Both the position numbers and the translations under genes were made by a program. A DNA stretch of 64,000 bases from Gymnopilus junonius (Eukaryota; Basidiomycota; Agaricomycetes; Agaricales; Galerinaceae): the NCBI GenBank assembly GCA_015501075.1, contig JADNYJ010000014.1, positions 62,001 to 126,000 on the forward strand, read 5' to 3'. This document shows positions 46,579 to 58,236 of the stretch, in pieces. Positions within the stretch are counted from its first letter, which is position 1. Each line of letters opens with the position of its first letter. Under the pieces are notes generated by a model. It had not been told where the DNA came from, made no database searches, and saw only the letters and a list, made by a program, of their open reading frames with translations.

Positions 46579-48082
46579 TGTGGTTTAAAACAAAAGGGTG
46601 AAGCTGAAAGGTTGCGAGGTCAAAAGGATCGAAAAGAAAGGATATTTTACGACAGAAAGAGTCGAAGAAAAGAATTGAAGTGAATGGGTAGAGCTTTGTA
46701 TGATCCGTGCTGGATTCTGAGGCTTTTCGTAAGCTTTTTCGTGCGCACTGTTTGAGTGGCCAAGAGAACCGTAGAGATCCCTTGAAGACGGGGAAAACGA
46801 GGTTTCGGGACCGAAGACGAGCTGCTAACGTCCAAAGTACCAACAATACCACAAAACAGGGCTTAAGAGGGTAAAACTGGAGGGCCAGAGGACGACGACG
46901 AAGAATTGCGTGGTGGTTGGAGGACAACCAACGATGCACACACACGCTTTCCGACTCCGCTACAAGTCGGCTCCGTTGTGGCCTTCGTCACATTTGTCAC
47001 AGTCACGTAGAACAATGACACTTGGCCATTCTTTTATACATTTCAAAAGTTTTATTAAACAAGAGTATATCCACGTTAATAGTGAGGATTGAAGACCTTT
47101 GCCCTATGAATTCGGCTTGCAAGGTTTTCATACAATTTTCAAAACCATTTCTTTGCCCGCTTACCAATGTATTCAAGCTCCGCCTGATTCTGAATGCGGG
47201 GATTTATTTCCAAGTGTGTTCCTGGACCGTGATGTACTGGTTTCTCAGTCTGCTGCTCACTAGCTTAGCAGCTTGGCCTTCCACATTCTCGTTCTTTTTT
47301 CTATCGATATTTTGCTGATGGTCTTCGCTCCGATTTCTCCATCTTCCAGTGTTATCTCGGGGGATTGCGTCAAACCGCTTGTCTCAAGGAAGTTGATACC
47401 GGACATTGGACCATCTGGACCTATGCAGACGTAACTCTCTCTGATTTCAATGGGCGAGACAACTTGTCTGGCTCTTTCGCTCTTTTCCAGGTTTTTCTGC
47501 AGTCATGCATAATGTATGTGCAGATTGAGGACGATGCTTCGAATCGTGTTTCTCGAAAATAACAAGTAGGCCACAAAATGCACGAACCTGCTGAGTAAAG
47601 CCTGGCTTATACAATATCTACTTTTTCATTTTCTCAAAAGGATCTCAAGTCTCCGACTGACCAATTGGAACGTGAGACCTCAACTGAAATTAGAATCGAA
47701 GTTGCCCGATGCCCGCCAAATACCTTCTAATGGCTTTCAAATGACGATTACAAACGACAAATTTTGGACCTGCAGGCAATGCGGTTTCCGGGTTCAATAA
47801 ATTTAAGCTTACAGGCAGCAGTCAAAGACATCGTACAGTAGGTGACCCTATTCACGACCAGCTACAGCATATTACAAACGCCACGGACACCTCGACCATA
47901 TTTATCTAAAGACAGATGCACGCCAATTCTTCCAGAACAACAGAAATTTTACGCATCCGCTGGCCGTATCTGTCATACTCCGATTCATTGTCAGTTTACC
48001 CATTCGACGCTCTTGACTAGGTGCAGGTGTCGGTTTAGTTTCGGGCTTATTTAACGGAAATCTACGATCTCTGTACAGACTG
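46579..48082. other. RPB1 upstream region, no gene recognised
   Basis: RPB1 promoter and spacer. One open plus-strand stretch (about 47330-47562, containing ETDTGHW-like KEVDTGHWTIWTYADVTLSD) looks slightly protein-like. It has no recognised family, no ATG context and no linked exons, so I do not call it. Confidence 0.45.
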
Positions 48083-48869
48083 TATTCACTTGTTTATGTC
48101 GTTTTTAATCAACAGTTTAACATTCCAAGCTACGTATACAAAGAGCAAGGCGCGTAAATATTGTCTCAACTTTTCTTTTAATCCACGTACCTACAATACC
48201 TGTCCAACTCGATACTATTATGGCCGTCTTTCCCAAACGCCATGCACCGACTCACCTGGTCAACTTACATCCACCACAACGGCTCACTTTGGAATAGGCC
48301 GTGCTGTCTTCCTCACAGTGGCAACAAGCAGTCGCAGGAGGATAATGCCTACCGGGCCATATCATATTGGGCGCATGCGTGCGGGCAATGCCAACCATTG
48401 CAGCAAGCTCATCGTTCTCTTCCTGGGTAGCGCGGTGGCATAGGGTGTTTCCTCCTTCACACATGTGCCATATCTACAATTACAACACCATTCATCAGCA
48501 ACAATATTTGAAACTCACGTAGACCAGCACGCAAGGACCCATGGACCCATGAAATGAAGGTGCGTATGGCTTCTCTGGCCGGCTCCCCTAAAAGCTCATT
48601 GGACGCTTAGTAGAGCCCACCAAATGGTCGATGAAGACGCTTGACCTACCACATATATACATAACAACGCCAGTCGTCCGTGTATACCTCAAGTCGCAAG
48701 ACCAGGTCACCGATCGTCTTTGAGCCCATACCTGCTTTATGGCCGCGTTTGCACGAACGTTTCCGGGGATTGGTGATCGCACTGTCAGGTCGACGCGACG
48801 GCCATTGCTGTTTGAATGTTCAAGCCAGCCAGTTGGCAAGGGTTCAACAAGGGTCGGCGTATGAAGCAT
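48083..48869 (-). pseudogene. MYND zinc-finger protein, decayed
   Basis: Minus-strand pieces with splice-like junctions read MLHTPTLVEPLPTGWLEHSN (from 48869), then EAIRTFISWVHGSLRAGL (~48560), then CEGGNTLCHRATQEENDELA (48464). These lead into a MYND finger: CCHC, SRCGGCKLTR, an intron, RYC, an intron, SLEC. The last part of the finger should read Q-x-x-D-W-x-x-H-K. Instead it has TAA for the Gln (48117-48119) and TAA for the Trp (48105-48107), followed by KRHK. MYND fingers are C6HC zinc modules that bind Pro-rich peptides. The Cys/His spacing is otherwise intact, so this is a recent loss. Upstream exon boundaries are uncertain. Confidence 0.55.
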
Positions 48870-48949
48870 GGCACCGTCACAGAATTACTCAACTCATGAA
48901 TCTCACCGATGAGCTCTGGCATGCAACCACACTTTCTGGAACTTGAAAC

Positions 48950-49225
48950 AGGCCCAGGGCTGTAATCGAGGACAATGTATAAAGTGCCTATGCTCTCGCT
49001 CCCGAATCTACATGCTCATGTTTTATTGCTTCATTTCAACTTAAGGAGCTGCATGCCTCTTGTTAGCAAGTGGAGCCTCCTCCCATAACTATTCAATGCG
49101 GAGTGAGATTGACATCATCTTGTACTGGGCATTACTTATAGCCGTTCTCAAAACATGGTTAAAAGTACCATAAGCGTGATCCAAGAGAACTCATACATTA
49201 CACTCATACACAACTACACATACTT
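48950..49225. other. Spacer, 3' flank of VPS27
   Basis: Only the probable 3' UTR of VPS27 and the upstream flank of the MYND pseudogene lie here. No gene is seen. Confidence 0.5.
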
Positions 49226-51779
49226 CTACAAATCAATCAACAAAGCCTCCTTTCTCTCTTCCTTATGTTCTAATCCAGACGGTATTGAAGGACTATAAGC
49301 AGAGAATGTCGGTTGCGGCACAGCAGTGGGGACGCTAGGGAACTGCGGCAATGCAACAGGAGCTGGAGGTGGGGATGCTACTTGGTAGCCTGTTGCTGCT
49401 GCTGAAACGGGGCTTGGTATTGCTGTCGCTGGTATTGAGCTGGGGACTGAGCAGCCACGTACTACTCCTTGACAGATGTGAAGATGGGCCATTGGTCTGT
49501 TGAGGTGAATACGCAACGGAGTTGTGCCGGTTTAAGGAATTTCCAAGGGATGGTGGAAGAACTGCAGATTGAGAAACAAGTTGTTGGGACTGAGGAGCTG
49601 GGTAGGAGATTGAGGTAGAACGGAAGGAGGAGCTATGGAAGGCGTGCTCTGTATTGAAGAGGCCGTTGCTGGAGGGGTCTGGGCATATGCAACTGAATTC
49701 GGAGCTTGTTGATACGGCGGTTGGACATACTGCGGTGATTGAAGAGGAGCGGAAGAGGTAGGCAGAGGAGCGGAGAGGTAGGCAGAGGAGCGGAAGAGGT
49801 AGGCAGAGGAGCGGAAGAGGTAGGCGGAGGGGCTGAAGGTGCCACTTGGGGTGACTGTACATACTGTATTTGTTGGGGTTGATATGACTGTTGCTGTTGC
49901 CATTGAGGTTGAGGCTCAGGCCGTGAGGCCATAGAGTACTGAGGTCCTGGGCTGGAAGGGGATGCAAAAGACATGCGTGGTGACATAGCCTCCTGCGCCT
50001 GGTAGGCGACCTGGCTAGGTTGTTGAGGTGTCCATTGAGTGTATCCCGAAGGAGCATAGCTTGGGTTATAGGACGCCTGCTGTTGATACGACGCAGGGCT
50101 GGTGACAGCCGGAACAGAAGTAGTCCGCCATCGTGGTTGTGCCAATTGTTGTGAAAGTATCTGATCATACAGCTTGACAGCTTGTGACAGCTGTTCATGC
50201 ATTTCGGAAAGCATTTCTGAGAACAGGAGTCAGCAACTTTTTATACTGATAATGTCCAATGGCGTACGTTCTTTCCTTCCTGCGTCATCTAAACTCAAAG
50301 CTAACTTAGGCCTCAAGCCGCTCGCTTTGTCGTATAGATCAGTCACTGCAGGGTATCTCGATAGATCCCTTCCACCTTGCGTCTGAACTTGTTCCACGGT
50401 CTGATTGAAAGTCAAGATAGCATCGGCTTCCAGAGGCTCCAAATCATAGTTAGGAAGTTTTGGAAGAGGAGGCTGAGAATAACCGGGTCCTGAATAAGAA
50501 AATGGCGCCTCTTCAGAGCGTGGAGTCTCCACAACAATCGGGGCGCTTGGCTTTGGAGCTTGCGCTTCCCGCAAGCTCGCTTCAATGGCAGCTTTCAAGT
50601 CGGGATCGTCCTCGTCGTCAACAGCAGTCTTGCGACTAGGATAACTACTGCGATCAATAATGGGTGGCTCTGAATAACCCCACTTTGAGGGAGACGGCTG
50701 GGAAGGTACATATCCGGATCTACTGGCGTTCATTTCTTCAAGAGAGAGTTGAATTGCCCTCTGGAGCTCAGCATCTGCCAACTCTCGCGCACTCTTGTGT
50801 CGGTGTCCATGAAGGCTGGTAGAATGTTTGTGGCTTTTATCCCTGGTCAAAAGATTTAGTAAGGACCAGATGACGAACGCAAAGTATGCGTACACTTTCT
50901 CTGCCTTCTTTGTAAGCTTTGTGTAGCACCCATCGCATACCCTGACTTCCTGAGTGATTCCAAAATGGGGCAGAGCCATGGTCTTCGAGGAACAAGCTTG
51001 ATCGAAAACTTGACCACAATTTCGACAATGATGCTTGCGATTGGTAAATGAAAATGCAGTGCGACATCGAAGACAAACGTCAGAGTCTATCCATTCTGGC
51101 GCAGTCATCGTATCAACCATGGCAGAATTCGCAACTGCAAGGTCCTTCGGAGGAAATCTGTAGCCTATAATTGCATGTCAGCAGCTGAACATTTCGGCAC
51201 TGTCCTTCGCAAGGACTCACCTTCATTTGACAATGTCCCATACACTTGTCCAACGTAACTCAAAGCCGGCTTCCCTTCAAAAGCAATGCTCCAATTCTGA
51301 ATCAGACGCAAAATCATTTCTTTAACATCATGATTCAACGTTGGCACCTTGAGGATGGAAACAAGGTTGTCCACGAACTCGCGCGAAGCAATTTCTGCAA
51401 GAAACAGGTCACCACCGTTCTTTATGCAGATATCCGTTAGCTAAATTACAGTAAATTAATAAGCGCGATGTCGAGGGTTAATTTATCAGCCAGTCCACTC
51501 ACCCCCAGCGCGAGCAGTTGCACGTTAGGATTCTTGTGATTCAACCGGCGTTTAAGAGCGCGCATTGCATCCTTTGCAGGAACCGACTTTGAGCGAATTT
51601 GGTCACATATTTCTAGGTTCAGAGCAATATCCTCTCCACCTGCTGGTAGGAGCTCTGATGTGGCTTTTTCTGCATATGACTCGATAAGCACCCGCCACAG
51701 GCCCCTGGTACAAGCGCTACTTACCAACAGCGTCATCGAGCTGAGAAGTTCCCCATATCCAAGCGCCTAAGCCCGACAT
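49226..51779 (-). CDS. VPS27: ESCRT-0 subunit Vps27 (VHS-FYVE-UIM protein)
   Basis: Vps27 binds ubiquitinated cargo and PI3P on endosomes and recruits ESCRT-I. Exons: 51779-51725, 51669-51503, 51440-51221, 51164-50894, 50842-50268 and 50216-49226, about 760 residues. The VHS domain starts [20 protein letters not shown]. The FYVE finger has the [22 protein letters not shown] and VRVCDGCY blocks. Two UIM motifs are [13 protein letters not shown] and [14 protein letters not shown] helical GAT-like segment ([19 protein letters not shown]) precedes a Pro/Gln-rich tail, and the C-terminus EALLIDL is a clathrin box. In the tail the frame must be restored by four single-base insertions (near 49770, 49605, 49475 and 49383). 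The first is in one unit of a 21 bp repeat whose sister units have the extra A. These look like sequence errors in an otherwise intact gene. Confidence 0.92.
49747..49828 (-). repeat. 21 bp coding repeat in the VPS27 tail
   Basis: Four tandem copies of a 21 bp unit (plus strand GCGGAAGAGGTAGGCAGAGG) encode PTSSAPL heptapeptides. The second copy is 20 bp (GCGGAGAGG instead of GCGGAAGAGG), which shifts the frame. Confidence 0.9.
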
Positions 51780-52376
51780 CGATGACTATGAACAAGGTGG
51801 CGTAGTAGATGGATGTTGTGGTTAGGGAAGAGTCTAAAGGTGTACTTGTTGGGTGCTGTTCTGCTATTGCCTCTGATGATGAAACTACGGCGCCGCGGTG
51901 CTCATGCTGACTAATCTCATCGACATTTCTGCCTCGTACTCTGATGACTCAAATTCCCTTATCGAATCCTCTGGAAGTTGAGACGACTACGCCATGACAG
52001 AAGACACATCTTGAAGGAATTAACTTGCTTGAAGCGGTACCATATGCACATCAACAAGTTGGACGAGATTCAAAATGGGTTTCTCAATCTCTAAACGAAG
52101 TTTGGGCAAATACAATCTCTTATTCGCAGTGCCTAGAGAGGGATTTGCTTAAGACCCTCATGAATTGGAAAGCTCGTCGTGATATGGCAAGATAGAATGC
52201 TCAGCCTCGCTATACTCTCTTGTATCGAACACGCACACGCAGTCACCACTATAAATCATATACAACAAGTTGAGCATGTTTTACTACAGCCATGGTATGT
52301 ATACGGCAATATTGGAATAACATATAAATAGTAACGCACGACGCAGGATCAGCTTAAACCCCACCCATCTAGTACT
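51780..52376. other. VPS27 upstream spacer
   Basis: No supported gene. The stretch holds the VPS27 promoter and the flank of the relic kinase copy. Confidence 0.5.
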
Positions 52377-53110
52377 TCATTCAGCTGGCACAACTCGTCC
52401 TCGAGCAGGCGTTTGTCGACACGAAAAATCAGCGCGATCAAGGTCAATAATAAAAACTTGGCCCTCTGAGCTTATCAGCAGGTTTTCTGGACGAATGTCA
52501 TCATGCCTGACGCCGGCCTTGTGAAGGCTTGCTAATGCGTCGACGAATGCTTTTCTGCAAAAGTAATTATTACAAATACAGAATGAAAAATGTGTGTTCT
52601 GGCGCCTCTCTTCTTCGGAGACTTTTCGCCCTTCTTTACCTTTCTTGGCCTCACGATCACGGAGACTTCGACCACCGTCACTCATAATCATGCCAAGGAT
52701 GTCTAATTCTGGGTCTCTAAACATTCCATGAACAGTTTCAATCCCCTGTGCACCCTATCTGCGGGAAAGATGGCCGTAGGTGCGGTACTCATCTTGCATC
52801 CCCTTCTGTTGCTCGGCGGTAAATGCGAGTTTGATAACCAAATTATGCTTCAGGGTTTCCCCTGACTCCAGAGTGATCTCAAGGACCACAGGATGAATCA
52901 CGCCCACAGCGCCATATCCTAGAGGCTCTTTTAGTGTGAGAGAAACGCGCTCGCTAATGTAAAGCGGGTCTGTTTAAAAAATCCTTTGCCGCTTTAATGA
53001 ATACTAGTGGTGTATAACCAGGGACACAGGAAGGGTCAACTAGAACGAAAGACGCGGGAATTACGGAACAATAGGCACCATATTCCAATCGAACAACTGT
53101 CAATTTTCGT
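52377..53110 (-). pseudogene. Nuclease-like/kinase-like family, relic copy E (kinase half)
   Basis: Only the kinase-like half is recognisable. Upstream pieces (LVKLEYGAYCS near 53075; HNLVIKLAFTAEQQK near 52835) sit in different frames, and a TAG near 52757 interrupts the sequence before ETVHGMFRDPELDILGMIM (52740-52690). The last segment has RHDDIRPENLLIS and FIIDLDRADF, with an Asp replacing the Asn of the HND loop found in its relatives. It ends at 52377 after a short unrelated tail. The N-terminal nuclease-like half is not detectable. Confidence 0.8.
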
Positions 53111-53654
53111 CTAGCAATTTCATTGTAAACCTTGAGTAAATGCTATCGTTTAGCATGGCCCCTACAGGAAGAGCAAATATATCATGCCTTTGAAATGTCA
53201 ACTGGAATAGCAATCGGTGAAATGGAGGAGCTTTTCTGTCACTTTGCACTAGGACTGTCTTCGTGATCAAGATGTTCTGCTGAACTTTTTAAGTTCGTTG
53301 TGTTTTCCTTCTTCTTAGCGTCTAAAAGATTCAACCGTTCAAGAGCATCCTGAAGGATAGCAAGGCGGTCTTAGCTACTAAGCTGGATTGTAAGGGAGGA
53401 AAGGTATTCACAATGTTCAGCATAAATAAGCGCAATCTTGGAAAGCCTGTTTAATTCTCCCTTGATTATACATGTAACTTACCTGCTGCGATTATGCGTC
53501 AAAGTAAAAAAATGCCGAAAGAAAGAACAATGCATGGATATCAACTAGTGTAAAGGACATCTCTAGAAATATACATCAGTACGAATTGGAACGCAGGACA
53601 GCGATGAACATATTTAGAAATAAATGAGAAAGTCGTGAAGTACATATATTGCAC
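53111..53654. other. Spacer, possible decayed family DNA
   Basis: No open frame is supported. Weak similarity to the linker of the kinase family is possible around 53270-53400 but too degraded to align by eye. Confidence 0.4.
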
Positions 53655-55744
53655 TCAATCAGGGTCTAAAACATCATCCAACCACTCTAAATCTAATTCC
53701 ACCTCTTGCTCACCGACTTGAAAATCAGCACGGTCAAAATCAATAATGAAGACTTCGTTCCAGGAATTAATAAGTAAATTGTCAGAACGAATATCATTGT
53801 GTCTAATTCCAGCTTTGTGAAGACTTTTTAAGGCGCTTTTGAAAGCTTTCCTACATAAACTATTGAATGACGACCCAAGGAAGGGTGAACTTGGACGCAC
53901 CGCTCTTGCTCTGTGACATAAATTTTTTTGCCGTCGCCTCCTCTATCAATCTCACGGCGACGAAGACTAAGGCCTCCTTCGTCCATGAGCATACCGAGTG
54001 TCCTTGTTTCCGGATCCAAGAACAAGCCATGGACAGTGACAATACCCTCCACACCTTCTTTGCGAGAAAGATGGCTATAAATAAGGTATTCATTGGTCAT
54101 CATCTTCTGTTGTTCGGGTGTAAATGCGAACTTTATAACCAAGTCGTGCGTCAAGATTTCCCCCGACTCTAAAGTAAGTTCGAGGGCGGCTGGGTGGACA
54201 ACACCCACGGCGCCATGTCCAAGAGGTTCCCCGAGGGTGAGAGTAAGGTATTCATTGGCTTTGTACCGCGTCTGTTTGGGGTATTGCATTTCCTCTTTCC
54301 CCACAAGAAGCGGAGCGTGACCAGGTACGCAGGAGGGACCACGTCGCACGAATGACGACGGAGTAGGTGAACAGAACGCGCCATATTCCAGTCTAACAAG
54401 GGCCAATTTTCTTTTGGCTATTTCATTAGCGATCTAAGCATGCAGGTCAGTGCAGCACCTTTGAAAAAAAAGAGTTGACCTACTTGTACTGTATCACTTT
54501 TGGTGGATGGCGCAATCTTTAGTCGCTTGGGTTTAGGTGCCTCGCCATCTAGATGACTAGCAGAACGTTTCAGATTAGTTGTCTTCCCTTTCTTGAATTG
54601 CTTATTCGTCAACTCTTGGCGTCTAAGCACGTCTTGAATGATGGCTGTGTGGAGCCCAATGTGAAGTTTCCTGTATGATGGATTCCGGATATTGATCGTG
54701 TCAATTACTCCAGATAGAAACAGGGTCTGAGAACCACGGTGGCGGAAGCCAATACGTTCGTAGCGTCCACAGTGTAGAATGATGAACGTGGAATCATACA
54801 TCGCGGCCTTTGCCCACGCCTATTAAAGGCTGTTAATCAATATGTTCATGTAACCCCCAAAGGTAACGTACACTTTGAATATAATGACGAAAATCTGGGC
54901 GATATGACTTGGTCCGTGGAGGTAAATGAGGTATCGTCACAGTTCTGGCGATCTTGGTAGCAACGCGTCGACGGTTCGAAGAATTCCGATGAGATTTCGC
55001 GACTTTATCTAGGAGTACTGAGCCAAGGCCATTTTTGGCATCTGGAGGAGGATTCAAATGGGACACCGTGTGGGATCCCAAAGTACGACAAGACTCCCAC
55101 TCGAAAGGCTTGTTCCCTATGAGGGTCTGGAACATTTCTTGCACTTTGTTGGTCATAGCAAATACGTTCCAAGTTGCAAGACGAGGGTGAGTCTTCCGAA
55201 GGCTCTTCACTTTACCCATTGCAGCTTCACTCAGACCATCGAGCAGCTCAGGCTTGATTGATATGATGCTATCGACCTCAAGCCAGGCCTCGGTTGTTAG
55301 GTCGGCTGCCCGTGAAGTGACAATCATGTTGAAAACCGAATTCCAAGTTTGGTCGTCCGGACGCATAGCAAGCTTGTATGCATACCGAGTGCATAGGTCA
55401 CCTACGTAGCTGTAATAATAGCTGCCTACGGTGTTCGCATCCATGAACTGTGTCCTTGGACATTGCAAAGGAAAAACATCATATCCCGTGGTGGAGAAGT
55501 GGTGGCCTGAGTTCAAAAAGCCTTGCAGCTCGACTTCGAATGTTTTGGATAGTAAGTGTGGTATTGATGGGGAATACACAATATTTTTCAGAACGAGGTG
55601 AGACGCTATATGTCGATCATATAGAGAGAGGGGTATAGGCGGCTTTATAGCTTCAATGTCTTCATCCTGAGATATTCCGGGATCATAGTTTGACTCCAAA
55701 GTCGTCTTGAGCAGGGGTGAAAAATGATCTTCTCCAGGTAACAT
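53655..55744 (-). CDS. Nuclease-like plus kinase-like two-domain protein, intact copy B
   Basis: Four exons join in phase: 55744-54872, 54819-54484, 54433-53901 and 53850-53655, giving 645 residues. It is the only complete copy here. Residues ~1-360 form an uncharacterised domain with LYDRHIASHLVLKNIVYSPS, TTEAWLEVDSI and MYDSTFIILHCGRYERIGFR. By alignment with the copy at 55935-58236 this may be a PD-(D/E)XK nuclease-like fold in which the E-x-K lysine has become Asp158 (inference). A basic linker (KKGKTTNLKRS; KPKRLK) follows. Residues ~400-645 are kinase-like: glycine loop LGHGAVGVVH, lysine in LVIKFAF, C-helix Glu in NEYLIYSHL, catalytic loop RHNDIRSDNLLIN (HND for HRD) and FIIDFDRA (DFD for DFG). 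Role unknown; nuclease/kinase fusions of this sort resemble fungal Crinkler-type or FunK1-like families. Confidence 0.8.
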
Positions 55745-55934
55745 GTACAAGTACGTCGTAGTCGTGAGTTTCAGTGTTCATCGTTACATTTAGACTTAAG
55801 CAGATAATGTGTTCTGTAATTTCCCACAGTGCATAACTATCTGTCAACAAACACATATTACGAAGAGAGTATGCAAGCTACACGATGCTAGCTTGTAAAC
55901 CGTTACCGACTGAACGGGCCCCACCACCTTGTGT

Positions 55935-58236
55935 TTACCCTGTTTGCGCGCGGATGGCCTGTATTTTGTGCCATGTATGACCTAGCCTGGGCCGACGAAG
56001 AACGTTGACTCTCTTCTTTATACCTAAGCAGAACTTCATGTCGTTTATATCCTTTTGTATAGCTGAGGGCAGGCGACTTAAAGTGGGTTTTATGCATTTC
56101 TTCAAATCGATGATAAACGCTCGCTTGCCCTTCATAACAAGGGCGCGCATATTGATGCTATTGTGAGTGTAACCTTTCTTGTGCAAAAATTTAAGAGCCT
56201 TCATGTACTTTGCCCTTGTGATATTTCATGTCAGTTCCACGGATATGAGTCATTAACCTGGTACAGCGCATACCTATGGTACTTCAAGTGCTTTCTTGGA
56301 TCCTTCTTGGTCCCTCTTCCGCATTTAGTTTGATTGTTCATACGGAGATAAAGGGAGTCTCCGCCGTCTTCCAGCAGGAGGAAATATCGCTTTTCACGGG
56401 AATTAATCTGGCAGGAGAATAACCCAAGGTCTTCGACGAGGCCTTTAATAGGTCCTATTTCTCCATACCTTTTGTGTTCCAGCTGCAGATTCAGAGCTTC
56501 GTCGTGGGTCATCGACATTTTGAGGATCAAAGGAACTGAGAGCTTCTGTGTCTCATCTGACGATCGGTCCCTGAATTCCAAGTAGACTTTGTAAACCTGA
56601 CTGCAAGGAATTTGCCAGTCGAGGGATAGGGAAGCAGAGAGTCTATTTGTGTGGAGCGGTTCCTTTGATCTGCTTGTGCGACATAAGCCACTGTCATTTT
56701 GCTTCAGAGAGACTCGTCACCTTGACAAGATCCGATGCGACGTAAAGTCCATATATTTGACTCTTGCGTCACTGCAAGAGTGAAGCTATTGACAAAGAGA
56801 GTAATCTCTTGGATCCGTTTAAAGTCTGCTTTAATACGCTGGATTGCAAAGAATAAAGGAGGTCGTGAATATTTCCAACCCAAACACCGGAATTTAGCGA
56901 CTTACGTTGTTTGACTCATCAATTTTATGGGGATCAAGTTGTTTTGGAGGTTCTGAGATATGGAGTTGCTCGTCGATAAGCAAATGAAACCTGGTAGGAA
57001 GGCTTTGCGAGCCGGACTCGAGCATAGTTTCCAACCGTTTGGCACGATCCAAAGCATCTACGTAAGAAGCAATGCACAAGCCAACCTGAAGTTTGACATA
57101 ATCTTTATGCTCAGTCGGCCTAATCAAAGCCGAGATATACAGTGTTTGCTGTTCTCTGTGTCGGATACCGATGTATTCTATCTTTCCGGAACTGAAAACT
57201 ACGAACGTTGCATCCTGAACAACAGTTGCCGTCCAAAGCTAAGAGAAGGGAGTAAATGCAGCTGAGTAAGATAATCGTTAAGGAGTAAGTTCACCTGCTG
57301 TATTACGTGGCGCGTGCGTTTTCTCTTCCTCTCGGTTTTGTCTGTGAGGTTAGGATTACTACAGGGATAATTCGTCGAAATTCTCGACCGCTGAATGAGA
57401 CCATCGGTATCAGTAGAATCCGGACCAATTTGTCTGCCAGTGACCCTCAGTCTACCGCACACCCTGTGAGCTATTTGTTTGCATGTTTGTGAGTCCCCCA
57501 TACACGCTATCCAAGGAAATCCACCCGCACAGGCTTGCATCAGCTCTGGGGACAAGATATCGTCTCCGCAGTGAAGGCTCTTGACCTCTGCGACCATGAA
57601 ATTTTGAAAGTGATGCTTTTCTATTAACTCGATGTCCGATAGATCTTGTTCGGAGAGTTGGTCAAGTACTTGTTTTTCATTCGTAGTATGCAGATAGGAG
57701 TCCGCGATTGCTTCCTTTAGGTGAGCGTAGCCTTTGGGTTTGGAATGAAAGCGAAAAACAGAAACCCAGTCGGTCTTGAAAAGAAGCCCAGAAGCCACTT
57801 TGGAGTACATGTTGGCAATTACCTGTAAGTGGTTTTGAAGACTTGTTTCGTCGGTAATCTTCTGATCTCTACGAGATTCGAGAGGTTTGAGAGCATGGAA
57901 ATCATTTTTCCGAGCATCGGAAACTTGTTCGATGTAAGGGTCGCAGAGTTTCGGCAATTCGCCTACGAGGTCATCGAGAACTACAATCGATTTTAAGCGT
58001 AGGTCCTCGTGAAGGTGCATGTCGAAAAATGTCGGGGGTCGAGTAGAAGTAGAAGTAACAGGCTCATTCGTGAACATGCCAGGGGACCTTGACTGTAGAA
58101 AGAGGTCCAATGGAGTGGGAGTTCCTTTGGCAGGACACAAGATTCTAGACGATTCATCAAATTCATTGCAGGACTCTCCGAAGGTACGACTGGTTCCAGC
58201 TTGTTCATGCCGTGGTCCAGATTGAGTGTAATCCAT
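55935..58236 (-). CDS. Divergent nuclease-like/pseudokinase family member F (central exons uncertain)
   Basis: Exons 58236-57295 and 57238-56906 join in phase. The kinase half is open at about 56600-56258 and, after an intron, 56207-55935. The segment 56906-56600 has no single clean frame (one path needs a TGA changed), so central exons are unresolved and the gene may be broken. The N-terminal domain has an aromatic/Asp block (KTDWVSVFRF) and MVAEVKSLHCGD, an E-x-K pattern at residues 217-219 like a PD-(D/E)XK active site. TFVVFSSGKIEYIGIRHRE is the counterpart of the GRYERIGFRHRG block of copy B. The kinase half keeps a Lys (PLILKMSM), but the catalytic loop reads THNSINMRALVM. Ser replaces the catalytic Asp, Ala replaces the metal-binding Asn, and IIDLKK replaces DFG. 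This should be a pseudokinase. Confidence 0.65.

Noticed and set aside
47330..47562. Possible exon with a protein-like segment upstream of RPB1
   Set aside because: No family, no splice-linked neighbours and no start context could be found; left as unannotated spacer.
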